A program made the position numbers and the translations under genes. Shown one piece after another: positions 41,718 through 51,755 of a DNA stretch of 64,000 bases; positions within the stretch are counted from its first letter, which is position 1; each line of letters begins with the position of its first letter. The notes beneath the pieces were generated by a model. That model was not told the DNA's origin, did not search any database, and was given only the letters and a program-made list of their open reading frames with translations. The stretch lies in NCBI GenBank assembly GCA_002862465.1, contig PKDD01000137.1:18155-82154 (forward strand). Direction: 5' to 3'. The stretch is from Haliea sp. Lineage in GTDB: Bacteria > Pseudomonadota > Gammaproteobacteria > Pseudomonadales > Halieaceae.

Positions 41718-41885
41718 TTAGGCGCTGCTGTCTGTCGCCGACTCAGCCTGTGTATCGGGCGTCATGGTATCACCTTCTTCCCTAGCATGCCCTTCTTCGG
41801 CCTTTCTTAAGCGCTTTTCTTCTTTTTTCTTTTTTTTTGCGAGCTCTTTCTGCCGTTTTTCGAACGCGTAGTTTGGTTTAGCCAT
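41718..41885 (-). CDS. small highly charged conserved-type protein (55 aa)
   Basis: Reverse-strand MAKPNYAFEKRQKELAKKKKKEEKRLRKAEEGHAREEGDTMTPDTQAESATDSSA*. Below the ORF-track cutoff. The MAKPNY-FEKRQ-ELAKKKKKEEK pattern is familiar from small gammaproteobacterial proteins. Confidence 0.75.
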   Translation of the reverse strand: MAKPNYAFEKRQKELAKKKKKEEKRLRKAEEGHAREEGDTMTPDTQAESATDSSA

Positions 41886-42104
41886 CAAGATTCTCTTCTG
41901 TAAGTATCAACTATATGCTCATATTTGCCTGAGGCTTGGAGCATCTGGCGCCTTATTACCACGCTAAACATCAAAAATTAATGCTGCCACCAGCTCAAAT
42001 GACGGGATGCGTTGTCCATGGTCACCCGAACTTAACATATCTAAGTTATAAATACCTGATAACAACGAGTGCTTCTCTAACCCTTATGACTGACAAATAA
42101 CGCG

Positions 42105-44762
42105 TTACTGCAGAGATTTGCTGACAATCTCAAAAACATCCGACGACAGCGCCGGTTCCGCAGCCAGTCCTTCCAACTCTGCACGCATCAATTCTCCCCT
42201 ATCGGGATACCGGCGCCATTTAGTCAGAGGCGTTAACAAGCGCGAAGCCAACTGAGGGTTGAGCCGATTCAACTTGACCACCATATCCTTGAGAAACCGA
42301 TAACCAGAGCCATCAAGATGGTGAAAATTGATCAGATTCTGGTTGACGAACCCGCCTACGAGGGCGCGCACCTTGTTAGGGTTGCCTAGATCAAAGTCAG
42401 CATGACACATCAGTAACTGCACCCGAGAAAGTCCCTCACTATCGGGAATAGCTGCTTGCACCTGAAACCACTGGTTGACCACTAAAGCTTCGTGTCGCCA
42501 CTGCTGGTGGAAGTTGTCCAGCGTACTGGCACGCAGTTCGTGACCAGCATAGAACGCAATTTCTTTCAACGCTGCCTGCCGATCAGTCATATTGGTCGCT
42601 TGGCGATACTGCGCTGAAGCGAGCGCAAGATTATCCCGATTGCCACTGACCAAGTAACCCAAACACATATTGCGCAAACTACGATCGGCGATTTGGGTTG
42701 CCTCAGTCGCAGCGGCTAGATGACTCTCCAAACCTTGATAGCGCTGCAGAAACAGAGGGGCAAGGGCCTGGCCCAGTGCGCTACGCACCCACTCTCGAGC
42801 TTGATGAATGGAGTCAACGTTGGCCCCACCGGACTGACTGGCCTGCTCGGCCAGATATTCTTCTCCCGGCAGACGGAGCATCTCAGCCACCATTGCCGGA
42901 TCGAGAGATTCATCGCGCAGAAGATCACTACAGGCGTCTATTAGCAGCTGATCAAGAATCGCCGCTGTACCAGACACAAACTGCTGTTCGACTGCAAAAA
43001 TAACTCGTGCCAACAGCGTCTGCGCACTGTCCCAACGCACAAACCCATCACCATCTCGCCGCATCAAGGCGCAAAGATCCTGCGAGCTATAATTAAAGTG
43101 CAAACTGACAGGCGCAGAAAAACCGCGCAGCAGTGAGGGCACCGGGCGCTCTGTCACACCCTCAAACACAAATGACTGCTTGGACTGACTTACGGTCAAA
43201 ACCCTATGCGTATTATCGCCCGTGTCCGTATCTGCAGGCGCATCTTGGAGCCGTAAGGGTAAATTACCGGCCTCACCCAGTAGGCCCACAGCTAGAGGAA
43301 TGACAAACGGCGATTTCTTTGCTTGCCCCGGTGTCGCGGGACACGACTGCTCAACGTGCAACGTGTAACACTGAGCCGCCTCGTCGTAGTCGTCTTGCAC
43401 ACTTAGATGCGGTGTTCCCGCCTGAGAGTACCAATATCGAAACTGCTGCAAGTTAATCCCGCTGGCATCTTCCATAGCCAACACAAAGTCTTCGCAGGTT
43501 ACCGCCTGCCCATCGTGGCGTTCGAAATATAGATCCGACCCACGCCGAAAACTTTCTGCGCCGAGCAACGTGTGAATCATGCGAACAACCTCGGCACCTT
43601 TTTCATAAACCGTAGCTGTATAAAAGTTATTGATCTCGATAAACGACTCTGGGCGTATCGGATGCGACATAGGCCCGGCATCCTCGGCAAACTGCACCGA
43701 GCGCAGCAGCGATACGTCCTCCACCCGCTTCACTGTTGCAGATCCCATGTCAGCAGAAAACTGTGAATCCCGGAAAACGGTAAAACCCTCTTTAAGACTC
43801 AGTTGGAACCAGTCCCGACAAGTCACTCGATTGCCGCTCCAATTGTGAAAATATTCATGCGCAACAATCGATTGGACACGTTGAAAACCTAAATCTGTTG
43901 TGATCTGCGAACTGCACAGCACACAAGACGTATTGAATATATTCAGGCTTTTATTTTCCATTGCACCCATATTGAAGTCATCTACAGCAACAATATTAAA
44001 GATGTCTAAATCATACTCCCGACCATAAACTTCCTCGTCCCAGCGCATCGCCTGCTGCAACGAACGCATAGCATATCCGCACTTATCAATATCCTTTTTC
44101 TCTACATAGATCCGCAGCGCGACCTCACGGTCACTCATTGTTGTGAAGCGCTCTTCTATGTATTCCAGATTGCCTGCAACCAGCGCAAACAGATAGGCAG
44201 GCTTGGGGAATGGGTCATGCCAAACGGCACTGTGTCGCCCGTTGGCAACCTGCTGCGTTTCAATAAGGTTGCCATTACTGAGCAAGACCGGGTAGCGCTG
44301 GAGATCACCCTCAACTGTTACAGTAAATACTGACATAACATCAGGCCGATCAATGTAGTAGGTAATCCGTCGGAAACCTTCTGCTTCGCATTGGGTACAA
44401 AATAGACTTCGAGATTTATATAGCCCCGACAGCGACGTATTTTCCTGCGGCCGAATGCGCGTCTCGCAGGCCAGCACACACTGCTCGGGAATACTATAAA
44501 TAACTAGCGCTTTGGCGCTGACTCTATACTCCTCTTCCTCTAATTTTCTCCCATCCACAGACACAGACAGCAGTTCCATTTCCTCGCCATTCAGTGTGAT
44601 GGACGCAGTCTCTGCCGGCGCGCTTATGCGCAATAAGTGAATACGCGAGGACACAATGACGCAGTCCTCAAGAAGATCAAAATGTAATTCTGTACGATTT
44701 ATCAGATACGCGGAAGGCTGGTAGTCTTTTAGATAGACCGCATCTGGGTTACTAGCGGCCAT
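42105..44762 (-). CDS. pepN: aminopeptidase N
   Basis: GAMENKSLN, zinc motif HEYFHNWSGNRVTCRDWFQLSLKEGFTVFRD. Confidence 0.97.
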   Translation of the reverse strand: MAASNPDAVYLKDYQPSAYLINRTELHFDLLEDCVIVSSRIHLLRISAPAETASITLNGEEMELLSVSVDGRKLEEEEYRVSAKALVIYSIPEQCVLACETRIRPQENTSLSGLYKSRSLFCTQCEAEGFRRITYYIDRPDVMSVFTVTVEGDLQRYPVLLSNGNLIETQQVANGRHSAVWHDPFPKPAYLFALVAGNLEYIEERFTTMSDREVALRIYVEKKDIDKCGYAMRSLQQAMRWDEEVYGREYDLDIFNIVAVDDFNMGAMENKSLNIFNTSCVLCSSQITTDLGFQRVQSIVAHEYFHNWSGNRVTCRDWFQLSLKEGFTVFRDSQFSADMGSATVKRVEDVSLLRSVQFAEDAGPMSHPIRPESFIEINNFYTATVYEKGAEVVRMIHTLLGAESFRRGSDLYFERHDGQAVTCEDFVLAMEDASGINLQQFRYWYSQAGTPHLSVQDDYDEAAQCYTLHVEQSCPATPGQAKKSPFVIPLAVGLLGEAGNLPLRLQDAPADTDTGDNTHRVLTVSQSKQSFVFEGVTERPVPSLLRGFSAPVSLHFNYSSQDLCALMRRDGDGFVRWDSAQTLLARVIFAVEQQFVSGTAAILDQLLIDACSDLLRDESLDPAMVAEMLRLPGEEYLAEQASQSGGANVDSIHQAREWVRSALGQALAPLFLQRYQGLESHLAAATEATQIADRSLRNMCLGYLVSGNRDNLALASAQYRQATNMTDRQAALKEIAFYAGHELRASTLDNFHQQWRHEALVVNQWFQVQAAIPDSEGLSRVQLLMCHADFDLGNPNKVRALVGGFVNQNLINFHHLDGSGYRFLKDMVVKLNRLNPQLASRLLTPLTKWRRYPDRGELMRAELEGLAAEPALSSDVFEIVSKSLQ

Positions 44763-44766
44763 TACC

Positions 44767-45603
44767 CTACCCTCTGGCCGATAAAGAAATATGGTAGCCA
44801 CCATATTTACGCATATTGATCACCCCGTTATCGAATATCAAGTACTGCCCTTTGATTCCCATCAAGGTGCCATCAATCATCGATGTCTTGTCCAAGTTGA
44901 ATGAGGAGACCTTCTTCGGATATTCAAGCACGGGGTACTTAATATGCGTCTCAGTCTCGCAGGCGAGTTCAATGATCGCTTGAGCTCCAAACTCATGCCC
45001 TAACGCATCAACTTCAGCGGCACATTCTTTCATCAGGACCTGCCGCGCCTGTTCTAAATCACAGGGCTCGGCATCGCCTTTGAGCATCGCCTGCCAGTTA
45101 GTCTTGTCGGCAATGTGACTTTTAAACAAGCTCTCCACCAACCCTGAATACAGTCGTGTGGCGACGCGAAAAATGGGCACTGCTTGGGTAGCACCCTGGT
45201 CCATCCAGCGCGTAGGAACCTGCGAACCACGAGTAATACCCACTTTGACCCCCGAGGTGTTGGCAAGATACACCACATGATCAACCATACAATGCTGTTC
45301 ACCCCACTGAGGTTCACGGCATGTACCTGCGCTATAGTGGCACTTTTCAGGACTGACGATGCAGCTGTCGCACTGCGCGAGGCGTTTGAAGCAGGGATAG
45401 CAATACCCCTGATTAAAACTTTTCTTAATTTTACGGTCACAGTGGATGCAGTGGATCTGCCCGTTGAAGTCCAGTTGCAATTGCTGACCAAGATAGTCAT
45501 TCAATGGGATTTCATGCTCCCCAAGCAACATTGTGTATCGCACGGTGTCTTCCAACTGTGTTTTCATTTTGCGCACAGCGCCTGCAGCTAAAACATCCGG
45601 CAA
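44767..45603 (-). CDS. DUF2797 family protein
   Basis: AVRKMKTQLEDTVRYTM, IHCIHCDRKIKKSFNQGYCYPCFKRLAQCDSCIVSPEKCHY, TSGVKVGITRGSQVPTRWMDQGA; upstream of pepN. Confidence 0.9.
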   Translation of the reverse strand: MPDVLAAGAVRKMKTQLEDTVRYTMLLGEHEIPLNDYLGQQLQLDFNGQIHCIHCDRKIKKSFNQGYCYPCFKRLAQCDSCIVSPEKCHYSAGTCREPQWGEQHCMVDHVVYLANTSGVKVGITRGSQVPTRWMDQGATQAVPIFRVATRLYSGLVESLFKSHIADKTNWQAMLKGDAEPCDLEQARQVLMKECAAEVDALGHEFGAQAIIELACETETHIKYPVLEYPKKVSSFNLDKTSMIDGTLMGIKGQYLIFDNGVINMRKYGGYHISLSARG

Positions 45604-45612
45604 GTCAAACTC

Positions 45613-45867
45613 CTATTTTTTCCAGTTCAGGGGCGTCTCTAGCGAAGTATCAGCACTCTCGCCGACCTTTTCTTTTTTCTTGATATATCCAACGCGGTCC
45701 TGCACTAACAGATGCATCTCACCCCATGCGATAATAGCCTGCATAGCGTTTTCACGCTGCTGCGGCGTTATAGTGCTGCCATCAGGCCACTTACCCAACT
45801 CAACCGAGCGGACAAGCCTCTGATACACATCTGGCGACATCGTTGAAATGAGCTGACCATAATCCAT
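45613..45867 (-). CDS. YeaC-family (DUF1315) protein
   Basis: MDYGQLISTMSPDVYQRLVRSVELGKWPDGSTITPQQRENAMQAIIAWGEMHL. Confidence 0.9.
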   Translation of the reverse strand: MDYGQLISTMSPDVYQRLVRSVELGKWPDGSTITPQQRENAMQAIIAWGEMHLLVQDRVGYIKKKEKVGESADTSLETPLNWKK

Positions 45868-45900
45868 CGAGTTTTTTCACGCTGTATAGGAAGGGATGAA

Positions 45901-46776
45901 TTATACCTCCGGGCCTGCAGTCTTGTCGCTATCCAACCTCGAAAACCCTGCAAATACGGCTCCCACAGCACCACCACAGAGGAGCCCGCCCAGATGCGCG
46001 GCATTGGCAATCGCACCGAACCCCAGCACCTCTACTAACCCAGACATGCAAGCCAGCAACCAACCAACCATGAAGATCATAATCGCCTTAGGCGGCTGTA
46101 TAGCCCAGGCTGGCTGCAACTGCGGAGCTATCCAAGAAAAACCTAACAAACCATAAACCACCCCTGACATACCGCCAAATAAGCCCGTGCCTCCAAACTC
46201 AAACTGGCTAATATTAGACGCCAGTGCTATCACCAAAAAAAGCATAAACATATTGAGGTGCCCCATGACCTGCTCTACCCGTCGCCCTAAGTCCCAGAGC
46301 CAGAGACAATTAAATACAATATGCAGCCAGCCAAAGTGCAGAAAGGCCGGCGTAATCAGTCGCCAATACTGATCATTAATCGTTAGAACCAGAGTGTGGT
46401 TAGCGCGGAGGTCAGAGGAAGAAAAGCTCAAACTGGCGAGCCAACTCATTGGCGCATATAAATAAATGAGGAAGCCACCAATACTTAGTAATATGAGGGC
46501 GAGCGTCACGGGCGCGTCGCACAACGCCACGCGCGCCGATGCCGCTGTGCCCTGACGGGCCTGATTAGCAAGCTCTATACGCATGGCTCCCGAGCGCCAC
46601 GCTTGATAAAGCCTCTGCACCTGCTGAGCTTGGTCCTCCCGACCGACCAATACGATCTGACGTCCACCCTCTTCAAAAATACGGTGCATAACGCCGTGCT
46701 GACGCAGGAGGCCACTCAGAGGCAAAAGATCTTCCTCGAGCGGAACACTGAGGGCCCGGTAAGTATCCTGCATCAA
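45901..46776 (-). CDS. glpG: rhomboid family intramembrane serine protease (GlpG-like)
   Basis: HFGWLHIVFNCLWLWDLGRRVE, catalytic GGMSGVVYGLLGF, NAAHLGGLLCG. Confidence 0.93.
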   Translation of the reverse strand: MMQDTYRALSVPLEEDLLPLSGLLRQHGVMHRIFEEGGRQIVLVGREDQAQQVQRLYQAWRSGAMRIELANQARQGTAASARVALCDAPVTLALILLSIGGFLIYLYAPMSWLASLSFSSSDLRANHTLVLTINDQYWRLITPAFLHFGWLHIVFNCLWLWDLGRRVEQVMGHLNMFMLFLVIALASNISQFEFGGTGLFGGMSGVVYGLLGFSWIAPQLQPAWAIQPPKAIMIFMVGWLLACMSGLVEVLGFGAIANAAHLGGLLCGGAVGAVFAGFSRLDSDKTAGPEV

Positions 46777-47657
46777 TTAACTAGCGCATTGCTCCAGCGC
46801 AGTTTGTCTCTGCAACTGGCATAAAAACTGTGCCCTACTGGATGAAGCAGCGTAAGCCGATAAGGATTCTTACGAATATGCACTGAATCTCCCGGGCGCG
46901 CCTTGATTTTCACCTGCCCATCACAAGTAACTGCTGGATGGATACGATTACGTGCTAGAACATCTAATCGAATCTCACTGTTACCGTCAACCACAATCGG
47001 CCGACTACTGAGGGCATGCGGAAACATAGGCACCAGTACGATAGCATCCAGCGTGGGATGCATAATGGGCCCGCCCCCGGACAAGGAGTAAGCGGTAGAA
47101 CCTGTTGGCGTCGAGACAATCAGTCCGTCTGCACGCTGGCGATACACAAAGGTATTGTCGATAAATAGCTCAAACTCGATCATCTGGGCCGAGGTGCCGG
47201 AATTCACCACGACGTCGTTAAGCGCATCCCCGCGGCCCACTAGCGCCTCATTACGCAGAACCTCGGCCTCCAACAGAAAGCGACTTTCTCGCTCAAATTG
47301 TCCATCCAAGACCTCTGGCACCTTTTCAACAATATCATCCGGTGTAATATCCGTAAGGAAACCCAGACGGCCGCGATTGACACCGATTACGGGGGTTTCA
47401 TATTTCGATAGAGTGCGCGCCGCACTGAGCAGGCTGCCGTCTCCACCTACCACAATGACTAGATCAGCCTCGTTGCCGATTGCCTCTAAGGAGGCCAGAC
47501 GGCATTCTTGGTCAGGCACTACATGGCCCAGCGCATCCTCCAGCAGCACTTCGAGACTTCGCGCCTGAAGAAGTTCCAGCAACAGGCGCAGCACATCAGT
47601 CAAGCCACGTTGCCCGCTGCGCCCCACTAAACCAATTTTTTTAAATGTTCCCTGCAT
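46773..47657 (-). CDS. nadK: NAD kinase
   Basis: VVGGDGSLLSAARTL, GVNRGRLGFLTDI, PTGSTAYSLSGGGPIMHPTLDAIVLVPMFPHALSSRPIVV. Confidence 0.96.
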   Translation of the reverse strand: MQGTFKKIGLVGRSGQRGLTDVLRLLLELLQARSLEVLLEDALGHVVPDQECRLASLEAIGNEADLVIVVGGDGSLLSAARTLSKYETPVIGVNRGRLGFLTDITPDDIVEKVPEVLDGQFERESRFLLEAEVLRNEALVGRGDALNDVVVNSGTSAQMIEFELFIDNTFVYRQRADGLIVSTPTGSTAYSLSGGGPIMHPTLDAIVLVPMFPHALSSRPIVVDGNSEIRLDVLARNRIHPAVTCDGQVKIKARPGDSVHIRKNPYRLTLLHPVGHSFYASCRDKLRWSNALVN

Positions 47658-47718
47658 TGAACCTGCCACCATGGCCTGAAGTACTGCTATTATAACCACG
47701 AATCAAGCGTGTAGTGCA

Positions 47719-48660
47719 GTGAAGATCAGTTATCCTTACAAAACACAAGAAGTGCGAGATCTCGCCTGGGCCTGCTTCTCACCTTCCCTGATGCATATCG
47801 GGCAGACAAATGCTAAGGCCCCTGAAATAAGCCCATGTGTCTTCCCATTGACAACCGCACGACAGGCCTGGCTGGCCAAATTGGACCTCAACGCCACGCT
47901 CCTGATAACACATCTGTCGCAACGACCTACGCACCGTTTGGGGATTTATTTCGAGCAGCTGTGGCACTTTTTCCTGCAACATGACCCCGAGATCGAGCTG
48001 CTCGCGCACAATTTACCTATACAACATCAGGGTAGAACGCTCGGTGAATTTGATTGCCTGTATTACTGCCATCGGCGGAAACATTGTGTTCATCTTGAAC
48101 TGGCGGTCAAATATTTTCTCCGTTTACCTCCACCTTTGGGCAGTGATCTTATGAGTGCTTGTTCAGATTGGGTTGGGCCCGACAGTCATGACCGACTCGA
48201 CCTGAAACTCGAGCAGCTATTTCAGCGACAAATTCTGCTAGGTGATCATCCTGCCGCCCAATACGCACTGCAAGACCTAAAAATAAATAATCTAGGCAAA
48301 GAAATTGCTTTGAAAGGATACTTGTTTCAAGCACCGACTATCGCTCTGCCTAATGCCGGCCCGCCTAGTTATAACCATGATTGCAAACTGAATCCGTGGG
48401 TACCTTTCGATCAGGTTGCATTGCACTGCGACACTCTCCATGCGTCAGACTATATGATACTCCCAAAGATGAAATGGCTTAGTCCCGCATACTGCCAACA
48501 TGCAGAACCCAAAATGACAAAGCATACACTTCGAAATAGGTCAGCTGAACATTTCAGCCACAGCACTTACCCCCTTATGATAGCCGCCCTCAACGAGTCC
48601 GGCTGTGAGTCAAGTCGCTTTTTTATAACGCCAAACACTTGGCCCCAGAGTACCAGCTAA
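47719..48660 (+). CDS. DUF1853 family protein
   Basis: VRDLAWACFSPSLM, LGIYFEQLWHFFLQHDPEIELLAHNLPIQHQGRTLGEFDCLYYC, HLELAVKYFL. Confidence 0.88.
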   Translation: MKISYPYKTQEVRDLAWACFSPSLMHIGQTNAKAPEISPCVFPLTTARQAWLAKLDLNATLLITHLSQRPTHRLGIYFEQLWHFFLQHDPEIELLAHNLPIQHQGRTLGEFDCLYYCHRRKHCVHLELAVKYFLRLPPPLGSDLMSACSDWVGPDSHDRLDLKLEQLFQRQILLGDHPAAQYALQDLKINNLGKEIALKGYLFQAPTIALPNAGPPSYNHDCKLNPWVPFDQVALHCDTLHASDYMILPKMKWLSPAYCQHAEPKMTKHTLRNRSAEHFSHSTYPLMIAALNESGCESSRFFITPNTWPQSTS

Positions 48661-48917
48661 CCAACGGCACAGAAGCTCAGCAAACCTTTCATGCTCTGTA
48701 TTCATTTTATTGGATCAGAATCTCATCCATACTACCTGCCTGCGCAAGATTGCACACAAAAGACGGCCTAAACTCCTTTTCCAAACCCACACGCCCGAGT
48801 TGGCTCTAGCCTTTTCGCTGTCTACGTCGATACCAAAGCAGACAGGGATACGGGCAAGCAGTGGATCTCAGTGATATAGTGAAATCCAATCCGTAGACAA
48901 CTGTTGGAAATAGACAC

Positions 48918-49793
48918 ATGACAAGTCACTCTGACCTAAAATGGCCTTTTCGTTGGGACCTCCTGCTGCGTTATCGCTTTATTGAAACCATTGCTCTATG
49001 GGAGGGGCGCCTGACCACTCGCCACCTCTGTGACACCTTTGGCATAGGCAGACAACAGGCCAGCAAGGACATCAACAACTACATCCGTGAAGTCGGCCCT
49101 CAGAATCTGGAATATGACAAGTTTCTCAAAGGTTACAAACCGACACCCGAATTCAAACCACGAGTGACAGAGGGACTAGCCGATGAATATCTGCACCTAA
49201 TGGCACGCAACAACGAACTGATGAATGTCTTCGAATCACTGTCACTCAATGTAGCCAACGTCGAGGTGTTATCACTGCCAGTACGAGACGTAAAACCTGA
49301 AGTGCTTCGCCCCATCATGCAGGCTGCTAGACAACAGAAGAGACTTGATGTGGACTATGTTTCGATTCACCATCCAGACCGAGAGGGTCGTATCATTGTA
49401 CCGCACACTCTGGTTTACAGTGGGCTACGTTGGCATGTGCGCGCATGGTGTGAGAAAAATACCGAGTATCGCGACTTCGTATTGAGTCGATTTAGAGGTA
49501 TCCCCGATATCATGGATGAGTCGCAACATGGCGCTGAAGGGGATATCGAATGGAATACTCACATCACCTTGCGCATCGTACCCGACCCCAGGCTCAACCC
49601 TGAGCAGCAGGAAGTGGTAGAGATGGATTACGGCATGGAGAACGGTGTACTGGAAGTATCCACCCGCGCACGACTTGTGCCGTATGTGCTGCACCTCCTA
49701 CATATCGAACCGCATGAACTTTCTGAGGATTCGACCGCCCAGCAGATTGTCGTGCAAAATCGTATTGAATTGGAACCCTGGCTGTTTGGATAG
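48918..49793 (+). CDS. WYL-domain transcriptional regulator, CapW/BrxR-like architecture
   Basis: N-terminal wHTH RYRFIETIALWEGRLTTRHLCDTFGIGRQQASKDINNYIREVGPQNLEYDKFLKGYKPT, WYL core LDVDYVSIHHPDREGRIIVPHTLVYSGLRWHVRAWCEKNTEYRDFVLSRF, WCX-like C-terminus. Confidence 0.88.
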   Translation: MTSHSDLKWPFRWDLLLRYRFIETIALWEGRLTTRHLCDTFGIGRQQASKDINNYIREVGPQNLEYDKFLKGYKPTPEFKPRVTEGLADEYLHLMARNNELMNVFESLSLNVANVEVLSLPVRDVKPEVLRPIMQAARQQKRLDVDYVSIHHPDREGRIIVPHTLVYSGLRWHVRAWCEKNTEYRDFVLSRFRGIPDIMDESQHGAEGDIEWNTHITLRIVPDPRLNPEQQEVVEMDYGMENGVLEVSTRARLVPYVLHLLHIEPHELSEDSTAQQIVVQNRIELEPWLFG

Positions 49794-49840
49794 CCTGCGC
49801 TGGAAGATAAGTGGCGGCAATGCATAAGTCTTCAGTCCTA

Positions 49841-50062
49841 TTATCTCAATGTAAAAACGGTTGCGGCCGCCACCGCTGCCCACAGCAACTCTTCAACATA
49901 ACTACCCAGAATCAATAGGCCCACCGTGACGGCCCCAATAGCGATCAACCGATCTGCCCACGGACTAATGCTTTGCCGCTCACCGCAGCCCTGCCTGCTC
50001 TGCAATAGCTTACGTGCAATGCGGTGCTCAATTGCTCTTGCTCCTGTTGATGTAGTCATCAT
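49841..50062 (-). CDS. small putative membrane protein
   Basis: 73 aa from ATG 50062 with two C-terminal hydrophobic segments (WADRLIAIGAVTVGLLILGSYVEELLWAAVAAATVFTL). Confidence 0.45.
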   Translation of the reverse strand: MMTTSTGARAIEHRIARKLLQSRQGCGERQSISPWADRLIAIGAVTVGLLILGSYVEELLWAAVAAATVFTLR

Positions 50063-50465
50063 AGTGCCGCTTCCTTCAGTACAGATTAGTCGAGGCTCTA
50101 TCATTCCAGTCGTTTCGCGCATACGCCACCTGTCCCCTTTTCAACCCGATTGAAAAAGCGACACGTTGGCACCGCTGCTGGAAAACTTGTCAACAGACGT
50201 TATCAAGCTGATATTGATTCTTAGGAGGCTAGTGTTTGTGTAAGGTGTCTTTAAATTTAGGGCATCACGCCAGTGATTTTCGCTGCCGTCAGCCGCTTCA
50301 GACGACATCTGTCTAGAGGTCCGCAACGTGACAAATATACTACTTTCGGGCAGGCATTAGGGCGCGTCACGTCTCAGGCGCAGCGCCATTACAACAGTTG
50401 CTAAGACCGGTTCATCTCCCACTGTCCCAATTAAAATGTGGCACAGATTCAGCGTTAAAAACGTT

Positions 50466-50834
50466 CTAACCGAAATGACAAAAACAAACCTTGTTCCCAT
50501 CGGTGTCACGAAAATACGCCCCATAGAAACCGTCCATGCGCTGCCCCGGGGCGCCTTCGTCAGAACCTCCCAACTCCAGCGCCTTCGCATGCAGTGACTC
50601 GACAAGCGCTTTTGATCCCGGTGCAATTGAAATCATGCTGCCATTTCCAGGGGTTGCAGCTTCTTCGTTGTAAGGTGTACAAACGGCCAACATACAACCG
50701 CCAGCAGGCGTGCCAATCGCAGCGAGTCGTCCCGTGTCCATAACGATCATAGCTTCCATATCACTTAGCAGCGCTAAATAAAAGGCCTTAGATTTCTCAA
50801 TGTCGGCGGTACCGATAGTAGTATATGCAATCAT
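50466..50834 (-). CDS. VOC (glyoxalase/bleomycin-resistance) superfamily protein
   Basis: MIAYTTIGTADIEKSKAFYLALL...GSMISIAPGSKALVESLHAKALELGG...FYGAYFRDTDGNKVCFCHFG. Confidence 0.88.
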   Translation of the reverse strand: MIAYTTIGTADIEKSKAFYLALLSDMEAMIVMDTGRLAAIGTPAGGCMLAVCTPYNEEAATPGNGSMISIAPGSKALVESLHAKALELGGSDEGAPGQRMDGFYGAYFRDTDGNKVCFCHFG

Positions 50835-50957
50835 GTTGTTTCTCCAAATAAAAATTCTTCGCCATCGGCCTGAAGGATACATCACTATAACGCGAGTGCT
50901 ACCCTCAGCCGTCTACACGCGCAAATATTGCGCGCAACTAGTACAGCTATTTTTCAC

Positions 50958-51755
50958 TTATCTGTTGTTTTCAATACTGAGGATGAATTCACGTAAGGCG
51001 ACTAGCACCTTGTGCGGGGCCTCAATAGGCAACATATGTCCATAGTTGTCTAGCACCGTCAATTCGGCACTCAATGCTTCGGCAATCGCTTGACCAGATC
51101 CCATTGGCGTCATTTTATCTTGGCCTGCCAATATCATCGCAGACGGCGCGCTTATCAGTCTCGCAGCACCCTCGCCCCCACTGTAATCAGCGCAGCATTG
51201 CAGATCGACAGCTAAGGGGTTGCTACCCATGATTTTCCGCCCAATGGCAATTGGCTGCATACCCGGAGTTGGACTCACTCCTAAGTGCGTTTGATAACCG
51301 AAACCCCACTGCAACATCATCTCAGCGGCTTTTACGGCTGACTCTTTAGCAGTATCAATCAACACTGGATTAACGGGTATAGCGCCGGCTGTAGCAACAC
51401 CAATCAAGGATTTCACTACTGTTGGTTTCAGTTTTGTTAGCTCTAGCGCAGTTAAAAAACCTTGCGAATGTCCAACGATATGCGCCTCTTCAACGCTCGC
51501 TGCAGCGAGTAGATCAGATAACCAGTGAGCCGAGTCTTCTACAGTCTTGCATGGCGCACCGCTAGACAATGAGTGTCCTGGAAAGTCTGGTGCCAACACG
51601 CTAAACCCATTATAGGCAAACCAGCGCGTCTGCAACGCCCAACTACGATGATCTAAACCACTGCCATGCAAAAAAACCACGGTGGGAAGGTTTACATCGA
51701 AGGTTTTTCCGCCCGTAGCCACATGAGTTTTAAATCCTTTTATCTCCAGCTTCAC
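50958..51755 (-). CDS. alpha/beta-hydrolase
   Basis: PTVVFLHGSGLDHRSW, nucleophile elbow VGHSQGF, LAGQDKMTP, DNYGHMLPIEAP. Start overlaps the upstream MetY-like stop. Confidence 0.92.
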   Translation of the reverse strand: MKLEIKGFKTHVATGGKTFDVNLPTVVFLHGSGLDHRSWALQTRWFAYNGFSVLAPDFPGHSLSSGAPCKTVEDSAHWLSDLLAAASVEEAHIVGHSQGFLTALELTKLKPTVVKSLIGVATAGAIPVNPVLIDTAKESAVKAAEMMLQWGFGYQTHLGVSPTPGMQPIAIGRKIMGSNPLAVDLQCCADYSGGEGAARLISAPSAMILAGQDKMTPMGSGQAIAEALSAELTVLDNYGHMLPIEAPHKVLVALREFILSIENNR

